From the NCBI RefSeq assembly GCF_003385845.1, contig NZ_QRDJ01000008.1:248001-312000 (forward strand): a DNA stretch of 64,000 nt, read 5' to 3'. Positions within the stretch are counted from its first letter, which is position 1, and every line of letters begins with the position of its first letter. The notes under the pieces were generated by a model. It did no database searches. It saw only the letters and a list, made by a program, of their open reading frames with translations, and had not been told where the DNA came from. The stretch is from Kushneria indalinina DSM 14324. GTDB taxonomy: Bacteria > Pseudomonadota > Gammaproteobacteria > Pseudomonadales > Halomonadaceae. Of this stretch, positions 1 through 7,291 are shown piece after piece. The translations under genes were made by a program, and so were the position numbers.

Positions 1-57
1 CGGTTGAAGGATACCAAGACCAATCTGGAATTCTTCGAGGCCATGAAGCGCCGCTAG
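1..57 (+). CDS. rho: Transcription termination factor Rho, C-terminal end only
   Basis: An open frame runs from the window edge to a TAG and encodes 18 residues ending KTNLEFFEAMKRR. This closely resembles the end of E. coli Rho (KTNDDFFEMMKRS, from memory). Rho is the hexameric RNA helicase of factor-dependent termination. rho lies just upstream of ubiD in Pseudomonas, which agrees with the next gene here. The rest of the gene is outside the window, so the call rests on a short tail plus synteny. Confidence 0.75.
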   Translation, partial: RLKDTKTNLEFFEAMKRR

Positions 58-104
58 CGCGTCCTGCGGTGTCACGGGCGTTGTCGGAAGGCGCCTGCAT
101 GAGA

Positions 105-137
105 GGGGCAGCATGCTATGCTGCCCCTTTGCTTTAT
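105..137 (+). terminator. Rho-independent terminator after rho
   Basis: A perfect 10-bp stem (GGGGCAGCAT at 105-114, ATGCTGCCCC at 118-127) with a 3-nt loop is followed by TTTGCTTTATT. It lies between rho and ubiD, so ubiD probably has a separate promoter or relies on read-through. Confidence 0.8.
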
Positions 138-156
138 TACGGGAGCAGGACCGGGC

Positions 157-1626
157 ATGAAGTATCGCGATCTGCGGGAGTTTATCCAGGGGCTCGAGCG
201 GATGGGGGAGCTCAAGCGTGTTACCGCTGAAGTCGACCCTCATCTGGAAATGACCGAGATATGTGATCGCGTGCTGCGCGATGAAGGGCCGGCCCTGCTG
301 TTTGAAAACGTGCGTGGCAGCACGATGCCGGTGCTGGCCAATCTGTTTGGCACGCCGCGCCGGGTGGCGCTGGGCATGGGACAGGACAGCGTGGGCGCCC
401 TGCGCGAAGTTGGCGAGCTGCTGGCCTTTTTGAAGGAGCCCGAGCCGCCCAAGGGCTTTCGTGACGCCTGGCAGAAGGTGCCGATTTTCAAGCAGGTCAT
501 GAGCATGGGGCCGCGCCACGTCAAAAAGGCGCCGTGTCAGGAAGTCGTGCTCGAGGGAAGCGATGTCGATCTGGATGTCATCCCCATTCAGCACTGCTGG
601 CCGGGGGACGCCGCGCCGCTGGTGACCTGGCCTCTGGTCATTACCAAAGGGCCGCACAAGGAGCGCCAGAATCTGGGCATCTATCGCCAGCAGAAGCTGT
701 CGAAAAATCGCCTGATCATGCGCTGGCTGTCCCATCGCGGCGGGGCGCTGGATTTTCGCGACTGGCAGCAGACGCACCCAAACGAGCCCTTTCCGGTGGC
801 GGTGGCGCTGGGCGCTGATCCAGCCACCATTCTGGGCGCCGTGACGCCGGTACCCGACTCGCTGTCCGAATACGCCTTTGCCGGGCTGCTGCGTGGCTCC
901 AGGACCGAGCTGGTCAAGTGTCATCACGCCGATCTCAGCGTGCCGGCCAGCGCCGAGATCGTGCTGGAAGGCCATATCTATCCCGACGACATGGCGCCGG
1001 AAGGCCCCTTTGGCGATCACACCGGCTATTACAACGAAGTCGATACCTTCCCGGTCTTTACCGTCGAGCGCATCACCCATCGGCGCGATCCCATCTATCA
1101 TTCCACCTATACCGGCCGTCCGCCGGATGAGCCGGCCGTGCTGGGCGTGGCGCTCAATGAGGTCTTTGTGCCCATTCTGCGTCGCCAGTTTCCCGAAATC
1201 GTCGACTTCTATCTGCCGCCCGAAGGGTGCTCCTATCGCCTGGCCGTGGTGTCGATGAAAAAGCAGTATCAGGGACACGCCAAGCGGGTGATGATGGGCG
1301 TGTGGAGCTTTTTGCGTCAGTTCATGTACACCAAGTTCGTGATCGTGGTGGATGATGACGTCAACACCCGGGACTGGAAGGACGTGATCTGGGCCATTAC
1401 GACGCGCATGGACCCTTCCCGCGATACGGTCATGGTGGACAACACACCGATCGACTATCTCGACTTTGCCTCGCCGGTCAGCGGTCTGGGCTCCAAGATG
1501 GGCCTTGATGCGACGTCCAAGTGGCCGGGCGAGACCCAGCGCGAGTGGGGCACGCCGATTGTGATGAGCGATGAGATCAAGGCCCGGGTGGACGAGCGCT
1601 GGGACGACTACGGCATCAATACCTGA
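157..1626 (+). CDS. ubiD: 4-hydroxy-3-polyprenylbenzoate decarboxylase UbiD
   Basis: UbiD removes the carboxyl group of 3-polyprenyl-4-hydroxybenzoate in ubiquinone synthesis, using the prenylated FMN cofactor made by UbiX. The 489-residue product begins [10 protein letters not shown] and is close to the usual length of about 490-500. I chose the ATG at 157 because GGGAGCAGGA lies just upstream and the protein start aligns with known UbiD. An earlier in-frame ATG at 118 lies inside the rho terminator hairpin. Family-typical stretches include [12 protein letters not shown] in the middle and [10 protein letters not shown] near the end. A flavin reductase gene follows, as in E. coli (ubiD-fre). 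Other ubiquinone genes (ubiB, ubiJ, ubiE) lie at 13.5-16.7 kb. Confidence 0.95.
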   Translation: MKYRDLREFIQGLERMGELKRVTAEVDPHLEMTEICDRVLRDEGPALLFENVRGSTMPVLANLFGTPRRVALGMGQDSVGALREVGELLAFLKEPEPPKGFRDAWQKVPIFKQVMSMGPRHVKKAPCQEVVLEGSDVDLDVIPIQHCWPGDAAPLVTWPLVITKGPHKERQNLGIYRQQKLSKNRLIMRWLSHRGGALDFRDWQQTHPNEPFPVAVALGADPATILGAVTPVPDSLSEYAFAGLLRGSRTELVKCHHADLSVPASAEIVLEGHIYPDDMAPEGPFGDHTGYYNEVDTFPVFTVERITHRRDPIYHSTYTGRPPDEPAVLGVALNEVFVPILRRQFPEIVDFYLPPEGCSYRLAVVSMKKQYQGHAKRVMMGVWSFLRQFMYTKFVIVVDDDVNTRDWKDVIWAITTRMDPSRDTVMVDNTPIDYLDFASPVSGLGSKMGLDATSKWPGETQREWGTPIVMSDEIKARVDERWDDYGINT

Positions 1627-1693
1627 GCCGTTAATGGCTCGGGAGTTACCGACACAATGCACTGCTGCATTTCTATCGATTGAAGGAAGCACC

Positions 1694-2431
1694 ATGTCTG
1701 CCAGGACGCTGACCTGTAGGGTCGAGACCATGGAAACGCTATCGGCCGATGTCTATCGCCTTTTTCTGCGTGGCGATCCGCAACAGATTCTGTTTGCCCC
1801 GGGTCAGTATCTGACGCTGGTGGTGCAGGGGAATCATCTGCCGTTTTCGATTGCCAATGCGCCCAACGGCGAGGGCATTCTGGAGCTGCATGTTCAGTAT
1901 GTGGCCGATAGCAACAACGCCCGGGCCCTGTTTGAACAGCTCCACGTGGGCGCTGATCTCGAAGTGTCGCTGGCCGGTGGCGAGTCCGTGCTGGAACTCG
2001 ATGATCCGCGGCCGCTGCTGTTGATCGCCGCCGGTACCGGCTTTGCGCAGATGAAATCCATCATCGAGGCCTCGCTGGCCCTTCACCCCGAGCGCCCCAT
2101 CCATCTGTGGTGGGCGGCGCGCGCGCGCAGCGAACTTTACATGGAGCTTCAGGCGCGCCACTGGGCCGAACAACACGAGCAGTTCAGCTTTACGCCGGTG
2201 GTGGAGTTGCCCGGTGAAGAGGATTTTGACGGCGTGGTCGAGCGTATCGATAACGCCCTGCATGACCGCATTCAGCGTGCCGACGAGGCCAGCATCTTTA
2301 TCGCCGGCTCCCCCGGCATGGTCTATGCCGTAGTGGATACGCTGGCCCGGATCGAGCCCATGGCCAAACGAATATTTTCCGATGTCTTCAGCTATGCGCC
2401 CCGAGTGCAGGGGGAGGATGGCGGGTCATGA
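1694..2431 (+). CDS. fre: NAD(P)H-flavin reductase, Fre-like
   Basis: A 245-residue protein of the ferredoxin-NADP reductase superfamily. It has an N-terminal flavin-binding barrel with LPFSIAN and a C-terminal nucleotide domain with LLIAAGTGFAQMKS and IFIAGSPGMVY. Fre reduces free FMN or FAD with NAD(P)H. The ubiD-fre neighbourhood is also seen in E. coli, and supply of reduced flavin to UbiX/UbiD chemistry is a reasonable inference. The ATG at 1694 is preceded by GAAGGA. The flavin motif normally reads R-P-F/Y-S; here the arginine position is leucine, so flavin specificity or affinity may differ. The stop overlaps the start of folM by 4 nt, implying translational coupling. Confidence 0.85.
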   Translation: MSARTLTCRVETMETLSADVYRLFLRGDPQQILFAPGQYLTLVVQGNHLPFSIANAPNGEGILELHVQYVADSNNARALFEQLHVGADLEVSLAGGESVLELDDPRPLLLIAAGTGFAQMKSIIEASLALHPERPIHLWWAARARSELYMELQARHWAEQHEQFSFTPVVELPGEEDFDGVVERIDNALHDRIQRADEASIFIAGSPGMVYAVVDTLARIEPMAKRIFSDVFSYAPRVQGEDGGS

Positions 2432-3141
2432 GCCAGGCGCCGATACTGATCACTGGCGGCGGTCAGCGACTGGGCCGCTACTGTGCCGAACGCCTGCATG
2501 ATGATGGCCATCCCGTCATCATCACCTATCGGCGTGAACGCCCGGCCATCGAGGCGCTGCGTGCCCGCGGTGTCATCGCGCTGTATGCTGATTTCTCCAA
2601 TGAGGCCGACATTCTGGACTTCATTGCTCGGCTGAAGGCGCATACCGGAGTGCTCAGGGCCATTATCCACAATGCCTCGCACTGGCAGCGTGACGAGGAC
2701 AGCGCCTCGTGCGGGGAGGACTTTGCCCTGATGTTTCAGGTGCACATGCAGGCGCCCTATCTCGTCAATCTGCACGCCCACGATCTTTTGATGGCCTGTC
2801 CCGAGCCGATGCGCGATATCATCCATATCACGGATTACAGCGCCACGCATGGATCAAAAAAGCATATGGCCTATGCAGCCACCAAGGCCGGTCTCGAGAA
2901 TCTGACCCTGTCGATGGCCGGTCGCTTTGCCCCCGATATCAAGGTCAACGCCATCGCACCGGCAGGCATCATGCTCAATGCCAGTGACACCGATGACTAT
3001 GTGGCACATCTCAACGCCAAATCAGCGCTGCCTGCCGTGCCGGGGCCGAAGGTGATCTGGCAGGGGGTGCGTTACCTGCTCGATAATGCTTTCGTCACAG
3101 GCGTCACTTTGCCTGTTGACGGCGGGCGTCATGTGAAGTGA
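2428..3141 (+). CDS. folM: Dihydromonapterin reductase FolM (SDR family)
   Basis: A 237-residue short-chain dehydrogenase. It has the Rossmann glycine motif ITGGGQRLGRY at the N terminus, HNASHWQRDED in the middle, the YAATKAG catalytic Tyr-Lys pair, and a C terminus FVTGVTLPVDGGRHVK. It matches E. coli FolM well, including the unusual GGG(Q/R)R(L/I)G start and GGRHxx end. FolM reduces dihydromonapterin to tetrahydromonapterin, the cofactor of bacterial phenylalanine hydroxylase, and has weak dihydrofolate reductase activity. The ATG overlaps the preceding stop (ATGA), so it is cotranslated with the flavin reductase. A generic SDR role cannot be excluded. Confidence 0.85.
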   Translation: MSQAPILITGGGQRLGRYCAERLHDDGHPVIITYRRERPAIEALRARGVIALYADFSNEADILDFIARLKAHTGVLRAIIHNASHWQRDEDSASCGEDFALMFQVHMQAPYLVNLHAHDLLMACPEPMRDIIHITDYSATHGSKKHMAYAATKAGLENLTLSMAGRFAPDIKVNAIAPAGIMLNASDTDDYVAHLNAKSALPAVPGPKVIWQGVRYLLDNAFVTGVTLPVDGGRHVK

Positions 3142-3225
3142 ACTGATATCGGCGATTGCCTCGCCAGACAACAACCACGATGTTCAACAACAACGTTGTT
3201 CCAACGACCGTGACAGGTGACCCTC

Positions 3226-3351
3226 ATGACATCGCCGTCGACGTTACTGAAGGATCGTGCATTGCTGGTCGGTATGGTGGCCGGTGTAGTGGTGATATCG
3301 CTGGCGGCTGCGTTGCCGGCACTGTTTATCTGGAAGGAGTTTCTCATCTGA
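3226..3351 (+). CDS. Small single-pass membrane protein (41 aa), unknown
   Basis: A short frame encodes 41 residues: MTSPSTLLKDR, then a hydrophobic stretch from about residue 13 to 35 (LLVGMVAGVVVISLAAALPA and on), ending WKEFLI. This looks like one membrane helix with a basic N-terminal side. A weak AGGTGA sits 6 nt before the ATG. It follows folM by 84 nt and precedes a stable hairpin at 3381-3402. I do not recognise a family. Codon composition resembles the neighbours. Translation is uncertain because short hydrophobic frames can arise by chance. Confidence 0.4.
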   Translation: MTSPSTLLKDRALLVGMVAGVVVISLAAALPALFIWKEFLI

Positions 3352-3380
3352 GTCGGCCATGCTAGTCTCGGATGATCGAT

Positions 3381-3402
3381 CACGGGGTCGCTGGACCCCG
3401 TG
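3381..3402 (+). terminator. Stem-loop, possible weak terminator of the upstream unit
   Basis: A perfect 9-bp stem (CACGGGGTC at 3381-3389, GACCCCGTG at 3394-3402) has a 4-nt loop. The nearest T run (five T) begins about 14 nt downstream, so intrinsic termination would be weak. It may end the folM unit or be part of the leader RNA described next. Confidence 0.35.
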
Positions 3403-3438
3403 AGCTGAATCAGACATTTTTCATCAGGATAACCCGGC

Positions 3439-3564
3439 ATGTCGCATCTCGTGCTCAATGACACACTGACACCGCTGTCGCGCAGGGCGACAGCGGTGTT
3501 GTCGTGTGCTCAGAACACGGTCGGTTATCCAGTGGGCTATTGGTTTAGAGACAGGCACGCCTGA
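3439..3564 (+). CDS. Putative aromatic leader peptide (41 aa) of the DAHP synthase attenuator
   Basis: The ATG at 3439 has AGGA 9 nt upstream. The 41-codon frame ends GYPVGYWFRDRHA and contains Tyr at 3526-3528 and consecutive Tyr-Trp-Phe codons (TAT TGG TTT, 3538-3546) shortly before the TGA at 3562. The last codons form the 5' arm of a hairpin, and a strong terminator follows at 3607-3648. This is the arrangement of leader peptides in ribosome-mediated attenuation, and the codons match all three end products of the pathway. A second perfect 12-bp stem (3469-3480 with 3488-3499) sits early in the frame and is unexplained. No database support; inference from layout. Confidence 0.45.
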   Translation: MSHLVLNDTLTPLSRRATAVLSCAQNTVGYPVGYWFRDRHA

Positions 3565-3648
3565 TTGTTCAGGGCGTGCCGGTGTCTACCGTGCTGCCCA
3601 CCCATGAAACCCCCGGTCGGCAGCATGCCACCGGGGGTTTTTTGTTTT
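3550..3648 (+). promoter_or_regulatory. Candidate transcription attenuator upstream of DAHP synthase
   Basis: Segment 1 (GGCACGCC, 3554-3561) overlaps the end of the leader peptide and pairs perfectly with segment 2 (GGCGTGCC, 3573-3580). Segment 2 (GGCGTGC, 3573-3579) can instead pair with GCATGCC at 3623-3629 (one G-U pair), which lies inside the terminator; TGCTGCC (3592-3598) can also pair with GGCAGCA (3619-3625). The terminator is AAACCCCCGGT (3607-3617) with ACCGGGGGTTT (3630-3640), then a T-rich run to 3648. A ribosome stalled at the Tyr-Trp-Phe codons would cover segment 1 and free segment 2. No obvious promoter lies between the terminator and the gene, so expression seems to need read-through. 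Confidence 0.5.
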
Positions 3649-3690
3649 CATGCCATGGGTCAATGACCCGGTAGCCATCAGGAGAGCCGC

Positions 3691-3819
3691 ATGACCATGA
3701 CTTATCACAACGATTCGACCCTTGACTGGCGATTTAAGCCCACGCTGGCGGCGCTTCGGGCGCTGGCCGTCGGCGTGCTGGCACAGGGCGCTCCACTTTC
3801 CCCCTTGTTACGCTGTTAA
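3691..3819 (+). CDS. Small ORF (42 aa) directly upstream of DAHP synthase
   Basis: The ATG at 3691 follows GGAGAG with 4-6 nt spacing, a good ribosome binding site. The 42-residue product starts MTMTYHNDSTLDWRFKP and continues with an alanine/leucine-rich stretch to LSPLLRC. Its TAA at 3817 lies 17 nt before the start codon of the DAHP synthase gene, so the two could be translationally coupled. It carries one each of Tyr, Trp and Phe near the start but is not strongly enriched. No family recognised. It lies downstream of the terminator and would be made only on read-through transcripts. Confidence 0.4.
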   Translation: MTMTYHNDSTLDWRFKPTLAALRALAVGVLAQGAPLSPLLRC

Positions 3820-3836
3820 AGGATAGAAGAGACACC

Positions 3837-4931
3837 ATGAACGCCTTACGCCATACCGCCGAACCTGCCAGTGCTGCACCCGCCGAGCATGACCAAAAGG
3901 CTGGTGCGACGGGAGCTGCCCAGCCTCTGCCCACACCGGGCGCGCTCAAGGAAGCCATTGCGCTTGCGCCTTCTCTACAGGTGCAGATCGCAGGTCATCG
4001 CCAGACCATTCGTGACATTCTGGATGGGCGGGATTCGCGCCTGCTGGTCGTGATGGGGCCCTGTTCGATCCATGATCGCGACAGCGCACTCGACTATGCC
4101 CGGCGCTTGAAAGGGCTTGCCGATGAGGTGGCAGACAGCATGGTGCTGGTCATGCGGGTCTACGTCGAAAAACCGCGTACGACCGTGGGCTGGAAGGGGC
4201 TGGTGTATGATCCGCATCTGGATGGCAGCGACAACATGGCAGAAGGGCTTGCCAGTACGCGCCGGCTCATGCGCGATATCACCGAACTGGGCCTGCCGAT
4301 CGCCTGTGAGCTGCTTCAGCCCATGTTGAGTGCCTACATGGAGGATCTGATCAGCTGGGCGGCCGTTGGGGCACGTACCACCGAGTCACAGATTCATCGT
4401 GAAATGGTCAGTGCACTGCCCATGCCCACGGGCTTCAAGAATGGCACCGACGGCGGCATTCAGGTCGCCATTGATGCCATGGGCGCCAGCCGCCACGGCC
4501 ATCGCTATCCGGGCTTTGATGACAACGGCTGTCCGGCGCTTCTGCACTCCAGTGGCAATTCTCATACCCATTTGGTACTGCGCGGTGGCCACTGGGGTCC
4601 CAACTTTGACGCTCAAAGCGTCGAAATGGCTACCGGAGCCCTCAGGGCGGCCGGCGTTTCAACGGCCATCATGGTGGACTGCTCTCATGCCAACAGTGGC
4701 AAGGACCCCGCTCGACAACCTCTGGTGCTCGATGAGGTCATTCGCCAGCGTCTTGATGGCGCGTCATCCCTGGTCGGCGTCATGCTTGAAAGCCACCTGG
4801 AAGCGGGTAAACAGGCTCTGGGCGGAACGCTGCGCTACGGCGTCTCCGTGACCGATGGCTGCCTGGGCTGGACCGACAGCGAACATCACCTGCGCCTTGC
4901 CGCGCAGCGTCTGTCCGAGCAGCATATTTGA
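3837..4931 (+). CDS. aroG: 3-deoxy-7-phosphoheptulonate (DAHP) synthase, type I
   Basis: Condenses phosphoenolpyruvate with erythrose 4-phosphate, the first committed step of aromatic amino acid synthesis. The 364-residue protein has the family landmarks VVMGPCSIHD (metal-ligand Cys), YVEKPRTTVGWKG (substrate-binding Lys-Pro-Arg-Thr), GARTTESQ, GFKNGTDGG and DCSHANSGKDP. The N-terminal 45 residues are Ala/Pro-rich and unlike E. coli AroG. The C-terminal half resembles the Pseudomonas type annotated as Trp-sensitive, so the feedback inhibitor (Phe, Tyr or Trp) cannot be told and the symbol is provisional. The leader region upstream suggests attenuation by aromatic amino acids. A weak inverted repeat (4941-4948 with 4965-4972) follows the stop. 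Confidence 0.9.
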   Translation: MNALRHTAEPASAAPAEHDQKAGATGAAQPLPTPGALKEAIALAPSLQVQIAGHRQTIRDILDGRDSRLLVVMGPCSIHDRDSALDYARRLKGLADEVADSMVLVMRVYVEKPRTTVGWKGLVYDPHLDGSDNMAEGLASTRRLMRDITELGLPIACELLQPMLSAYMEDLISWAAVGARTTESQIHREMVSALPMPTGFKNGTDGGIQVAIDAMGASRHGHRYPGFDDNGCPALLHSSGNSHTHLVLRGGHWGPNFDAQSVEMATGALRAAGVSTAIMVDCSHANSGKDPARQPLVLDEVIRQRLDGASSLVGVMLESHLEAGKQALGGTLRYGVSVTDGCLGWTDSEHHLRLAAQRLSEQHI

Positions 4932-4983
4932 GTTATTCAGAGGGTGGCCCAAGACCGCGCTGCAGCCACCCTGAGCCGGGAGA

Positions 4984-5012
4984 TTGTCAAAAATCTGTCA
5001 TGATATCGTCGT
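4984..5012 (+). promoter_or_regulatory. Tandem PhoB boxes and promoter of phoX
   Basis: Three 7-mers are spaced by exactly 4 nt: TTGTCAA (4984-4990), CTGTCAT (4995-5001, identical to the consensus half-site) and TCGTCGT (5006-5012, weaker). This 7-4-7-4-7 pattern is that of Pho boxes. TAATCT at 5012-5017 could be the -10 element, with the Pho box in place of the -35. The start codon of phoX is about 35 nt further on. Confidence 0.7.
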
Positions 5013-5051
5013 AATCTCGCCTCATTGATCAAGCTCCCGAGAGACGATGAC

Positions 5052-7193
5052 ATGAGTCAAGAAATTGAAAATCATGACAATCACAATGATAGCGGTAATC
5101 GTCCTTTCTCATCCGTGATGGCGCGCTATCTGTCGCGTCGTCGCATGTTGCAGGGCAGCCTGGGGCTGGCAGCCGCCACGCTGTTTACCGATTTCGGTTT
5201 GAGTGCTGCCCTTCGCCAAGCCAGTGCCGAGCCGCGGCGCCGGCTCACCCTGGGATTTGAATCGCTGCCCGGCAGCATGACGGATGCCATCGTCGTTCCT
5301 GAAGGCTATACCGCTCAGATACTGGTTCCCTGGGGCACACCACTGGATGGTAGTGCTGCCGACTGGCAGCAGGACATGCACCTCACACCGGCCTTTCAGG
5401 CACGTGCCATGGGCATGCACCACGACGGCATGTACCACTTTCCGCTGGACACACAGCACGCCTCGCGCGATTTTCTGCTGGCGATCAATCATGAATATAT
5501 CGATCAGAGCGCCCTCTGGGCGCCTCAGGGTGGGCCGACCAACAATGACGAGGGGGCGCGCCCGGCTGATGAGGTGCGTACCGAGATCAATGCCCATGGC
5601 ATGGCGGTTGTCCGTCTGCGGCGTGATGATCAGGGGCACTGGGCGCCGGTGGCCGATGATGCCCACAATCGACGTGTTACGTCGGCCACGCCCATGGAGC
5701 TTGCTGGCCCCGTTCGCGGGACATCATGGGCGGTAACCGCCTGGTCACCGGAAGGAACGCATGTTCGTGGCACCAATAACAACTGTGCCAGCGGTTATAC
5801 TCCCTGGGGCACCTATCTGACCTGTGAAGAAAACTGGCCCGAGGTCTTCATTAATCGGGGCAAGCTGACTCCCGATCAGGCGCGTCTGGGCATTAACGGT
5901 GAGCGCGGCCGCTACAGCTGGGAAAGTGCTGAAGATGGCGAGCAAGGTGAGTTCAGCCGTTTCGACAATACCCCTCACGGCGACGACCCCGCGAAGGACT
6001 ACCGCAATGAGGCCCGTGGCTTTGGCTACATTGTGGAGATTGATCCCTACGATGCTGACAGTATCATTTACAAGCGCACGGCGCTGGGGCGTTTTCGTCA
6101 CGAGGGCTGCTGGCCCGGCCGTGTGGTCGAGGGCATGCCACTGACCTTTTATACCGGTCACGACAGCCGCAACGAATACATCTACAAGTTCGTGACGACC
6201 AAAATCTGGCAGCAAAGCGATGCCAACCGTCCGGGCGAAGCCTATGATCGACAGGCGATCGGCACCAGCTATCTGGACGAGGGCACACTGTATGTGGCCC
6301 GGTTTGATGCCGATGGTGAAGGCGAGTGGCTGCCTCTAACGGTGGACGCCATCATCCCTCAGGGAGAGCATAAGGGGCGTCGGCTGGGGGAAGTTTTCGA
6401 AAATCAGGCCGGCATTATCATCAATACCTGCGACGCGGCCGATCTGATGGGTGCCACGCCCATGGACCGCCCGGAATGGGGAACGGTCGATCCGCATTCG
6501 GGCATCGTGTACATGACGCTGACCAATAACTCAAAACGCACTGAGGCAGAGCGTCCGGCAAGCTTCACCGGTGAGGGCGATGATGTTTTCACCGTGGGCA
6601 GCGGTTACGCCACCGCGCCGGTCAATGCCGCCAACCCACGCCCGGATAATACCTACGGCCATGTCATTCGCTGGCAGGAGCGCCATGATGATCCGACCCG
6701 CATGCGCTGGGAGCCTTTCGTCTTTGGCAGCAGTGCCAGCGATGCCGACAGCAATCTGTCCGGGCTTACCGACGTGAATGCCTTTGCAAGCCCTGACGGT
6801 CTCTGGTTTGACGAGCGTGATGATGGCGAAGGGATTCTCTGGATCGAAACCGACAACGGTCTGGACAAGGGGCGCGAGAATGCGGTGGCCGAAATGACCA
6901 ACGATCAGGTGCTGGCCGTGGTCCCCGGTGCCATGAGTGACGATGGCCAGCCTGCCATCAACGCCCAAAACCAGGCACAGCTCAAGCGTTTCGCCATCGG
7001 CCCCAATGAGGCGGAAGTCACCGGCATTTTTGCAACGCCTGACCGGACTGCGCTGTTCATCAATATTCAGCATCCGGCCAATTGGCCGGCAGCCAATACC
7101 GAGAATGCCACGCAAACAGCGCAAGGGCAGGTGCGTCCGCGTTCCTCGACGGTAGTCATCCAGAAACGTGATGGCGGCAGAATCGGGGTATAA
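5052..7193 (+). CDS. phoX: PhoX-family alkaline phosphatase, Tat-exported
   Basis: A 713-residue periplasmic phosphatase of the PhoX (DUF839) family, which releases phosphate from organic esters and uses calcium and iron. The N terminus has a twin-arginine signal, YLSRRRMLQGS, followed by a hydrophobic stretch and cleavage near QASA. Family-typical segments include NNNCASGYTPWGTYLTCEEN, LGRFRHEG, MTLTNNSKR and GLWFDERDDGEGILWIETDN. I chose the ATG at 5052; an in-frame TTG at 5025 is the only upstream alternative. The promoter carries tandem PhoB-like boxes, so induction by phosphate starvation is likely. It converges on ppk1. The tatABC genes needed for export lie 4-6 kb downstream. Confidence 0.9.
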   Translation: MSQEIENHDNHNDSGNRPFSSVMARYLSRRRMLQGSLGLAAATLFTDFGLSAALRQASAEPRRRLTLGFESLPGSMTDAIVVPEGYTAQILVPWGTPLDGSAADWQQDMHLTPAFQARAMGMHHDGMYHFPLDTQHASRDFLLAINHEYIDQSALWAPQGGPTNNDEGARPADEVRTEINAHGMAVVRLRRDDQGHWAPVADDAHNRRVTSATPMELAGPVRGTSWAVTAWSPEGTHVRGTNNNCASGYTPWGTYLTCEENWPEVFINRGKLTPDQARLGINGERGRYSWESAEDGEQGEFSRFDNTPHGDDPAKDYRNEARGFGYIVEIDPYDADSIIYKRTALGRFRHEGCWPGRVVEGMPLTFYTGHDSRNEYIYKFVTTKIWQQSDANRPGEAYDRQAIGTSYLDEGTLYVARFDADGEGEWLPLTVDAIIPQGEHKGRRLGEVFENQAGIIINTCDAADLMGATPMDRPEWGTVDPHSGIVYMTLTNNSKRTEAERPASFTGEGDDVFTVGSGYATAPVNAANPRPDNTYGHVIRWQERHDDPTRMRWEPFVFGSSASDADSNLSGLTDVNAFASPDGLWFDERDDGEGILWIETDNGLDKGRENAVAEMTNDQVLAVVPGAMSDDGQPAINAQNQAQLKRFAIGPNEAEVTGIFATPDRTALFINIQHPANWPAANTENATQTAQGQVRPRSSTVVIQKRDGGRIGV

Positions 7194-7235
7194 CCTTCTG
7201 ATACGGGTTACAGCGAAGGTGTCATCAAGGGAAGC

Positions 7236-7269
7236 AACAGCTCGGGCCGCCTATGCGGCACGAGCTGTT
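7236..7269. terminator. Stem-loop between convergent phoX and ppk1
   Basis: AACAGCTCG (7236-7244) pairs with CGAGCTGTT (7261-7269), with an inner GCCGC/GCGGC stem around CTAT. The T run after it is short (TTT), so it is a modest terminator for phoX; on the other strand it lies beyond the ppk1 stop and could serve that gene too. Confidence 0.5.
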
Positions 7270-7291
7270 TCATGCGGTCTGGAATGCCTGA

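Noticed and set aside
118-156. N-terminal extension of UbiD from the ATG at 118
   Set aside because: That ATG is within the rho terminator hairpin and has no binding site; the ATG at 157 matches the family start.
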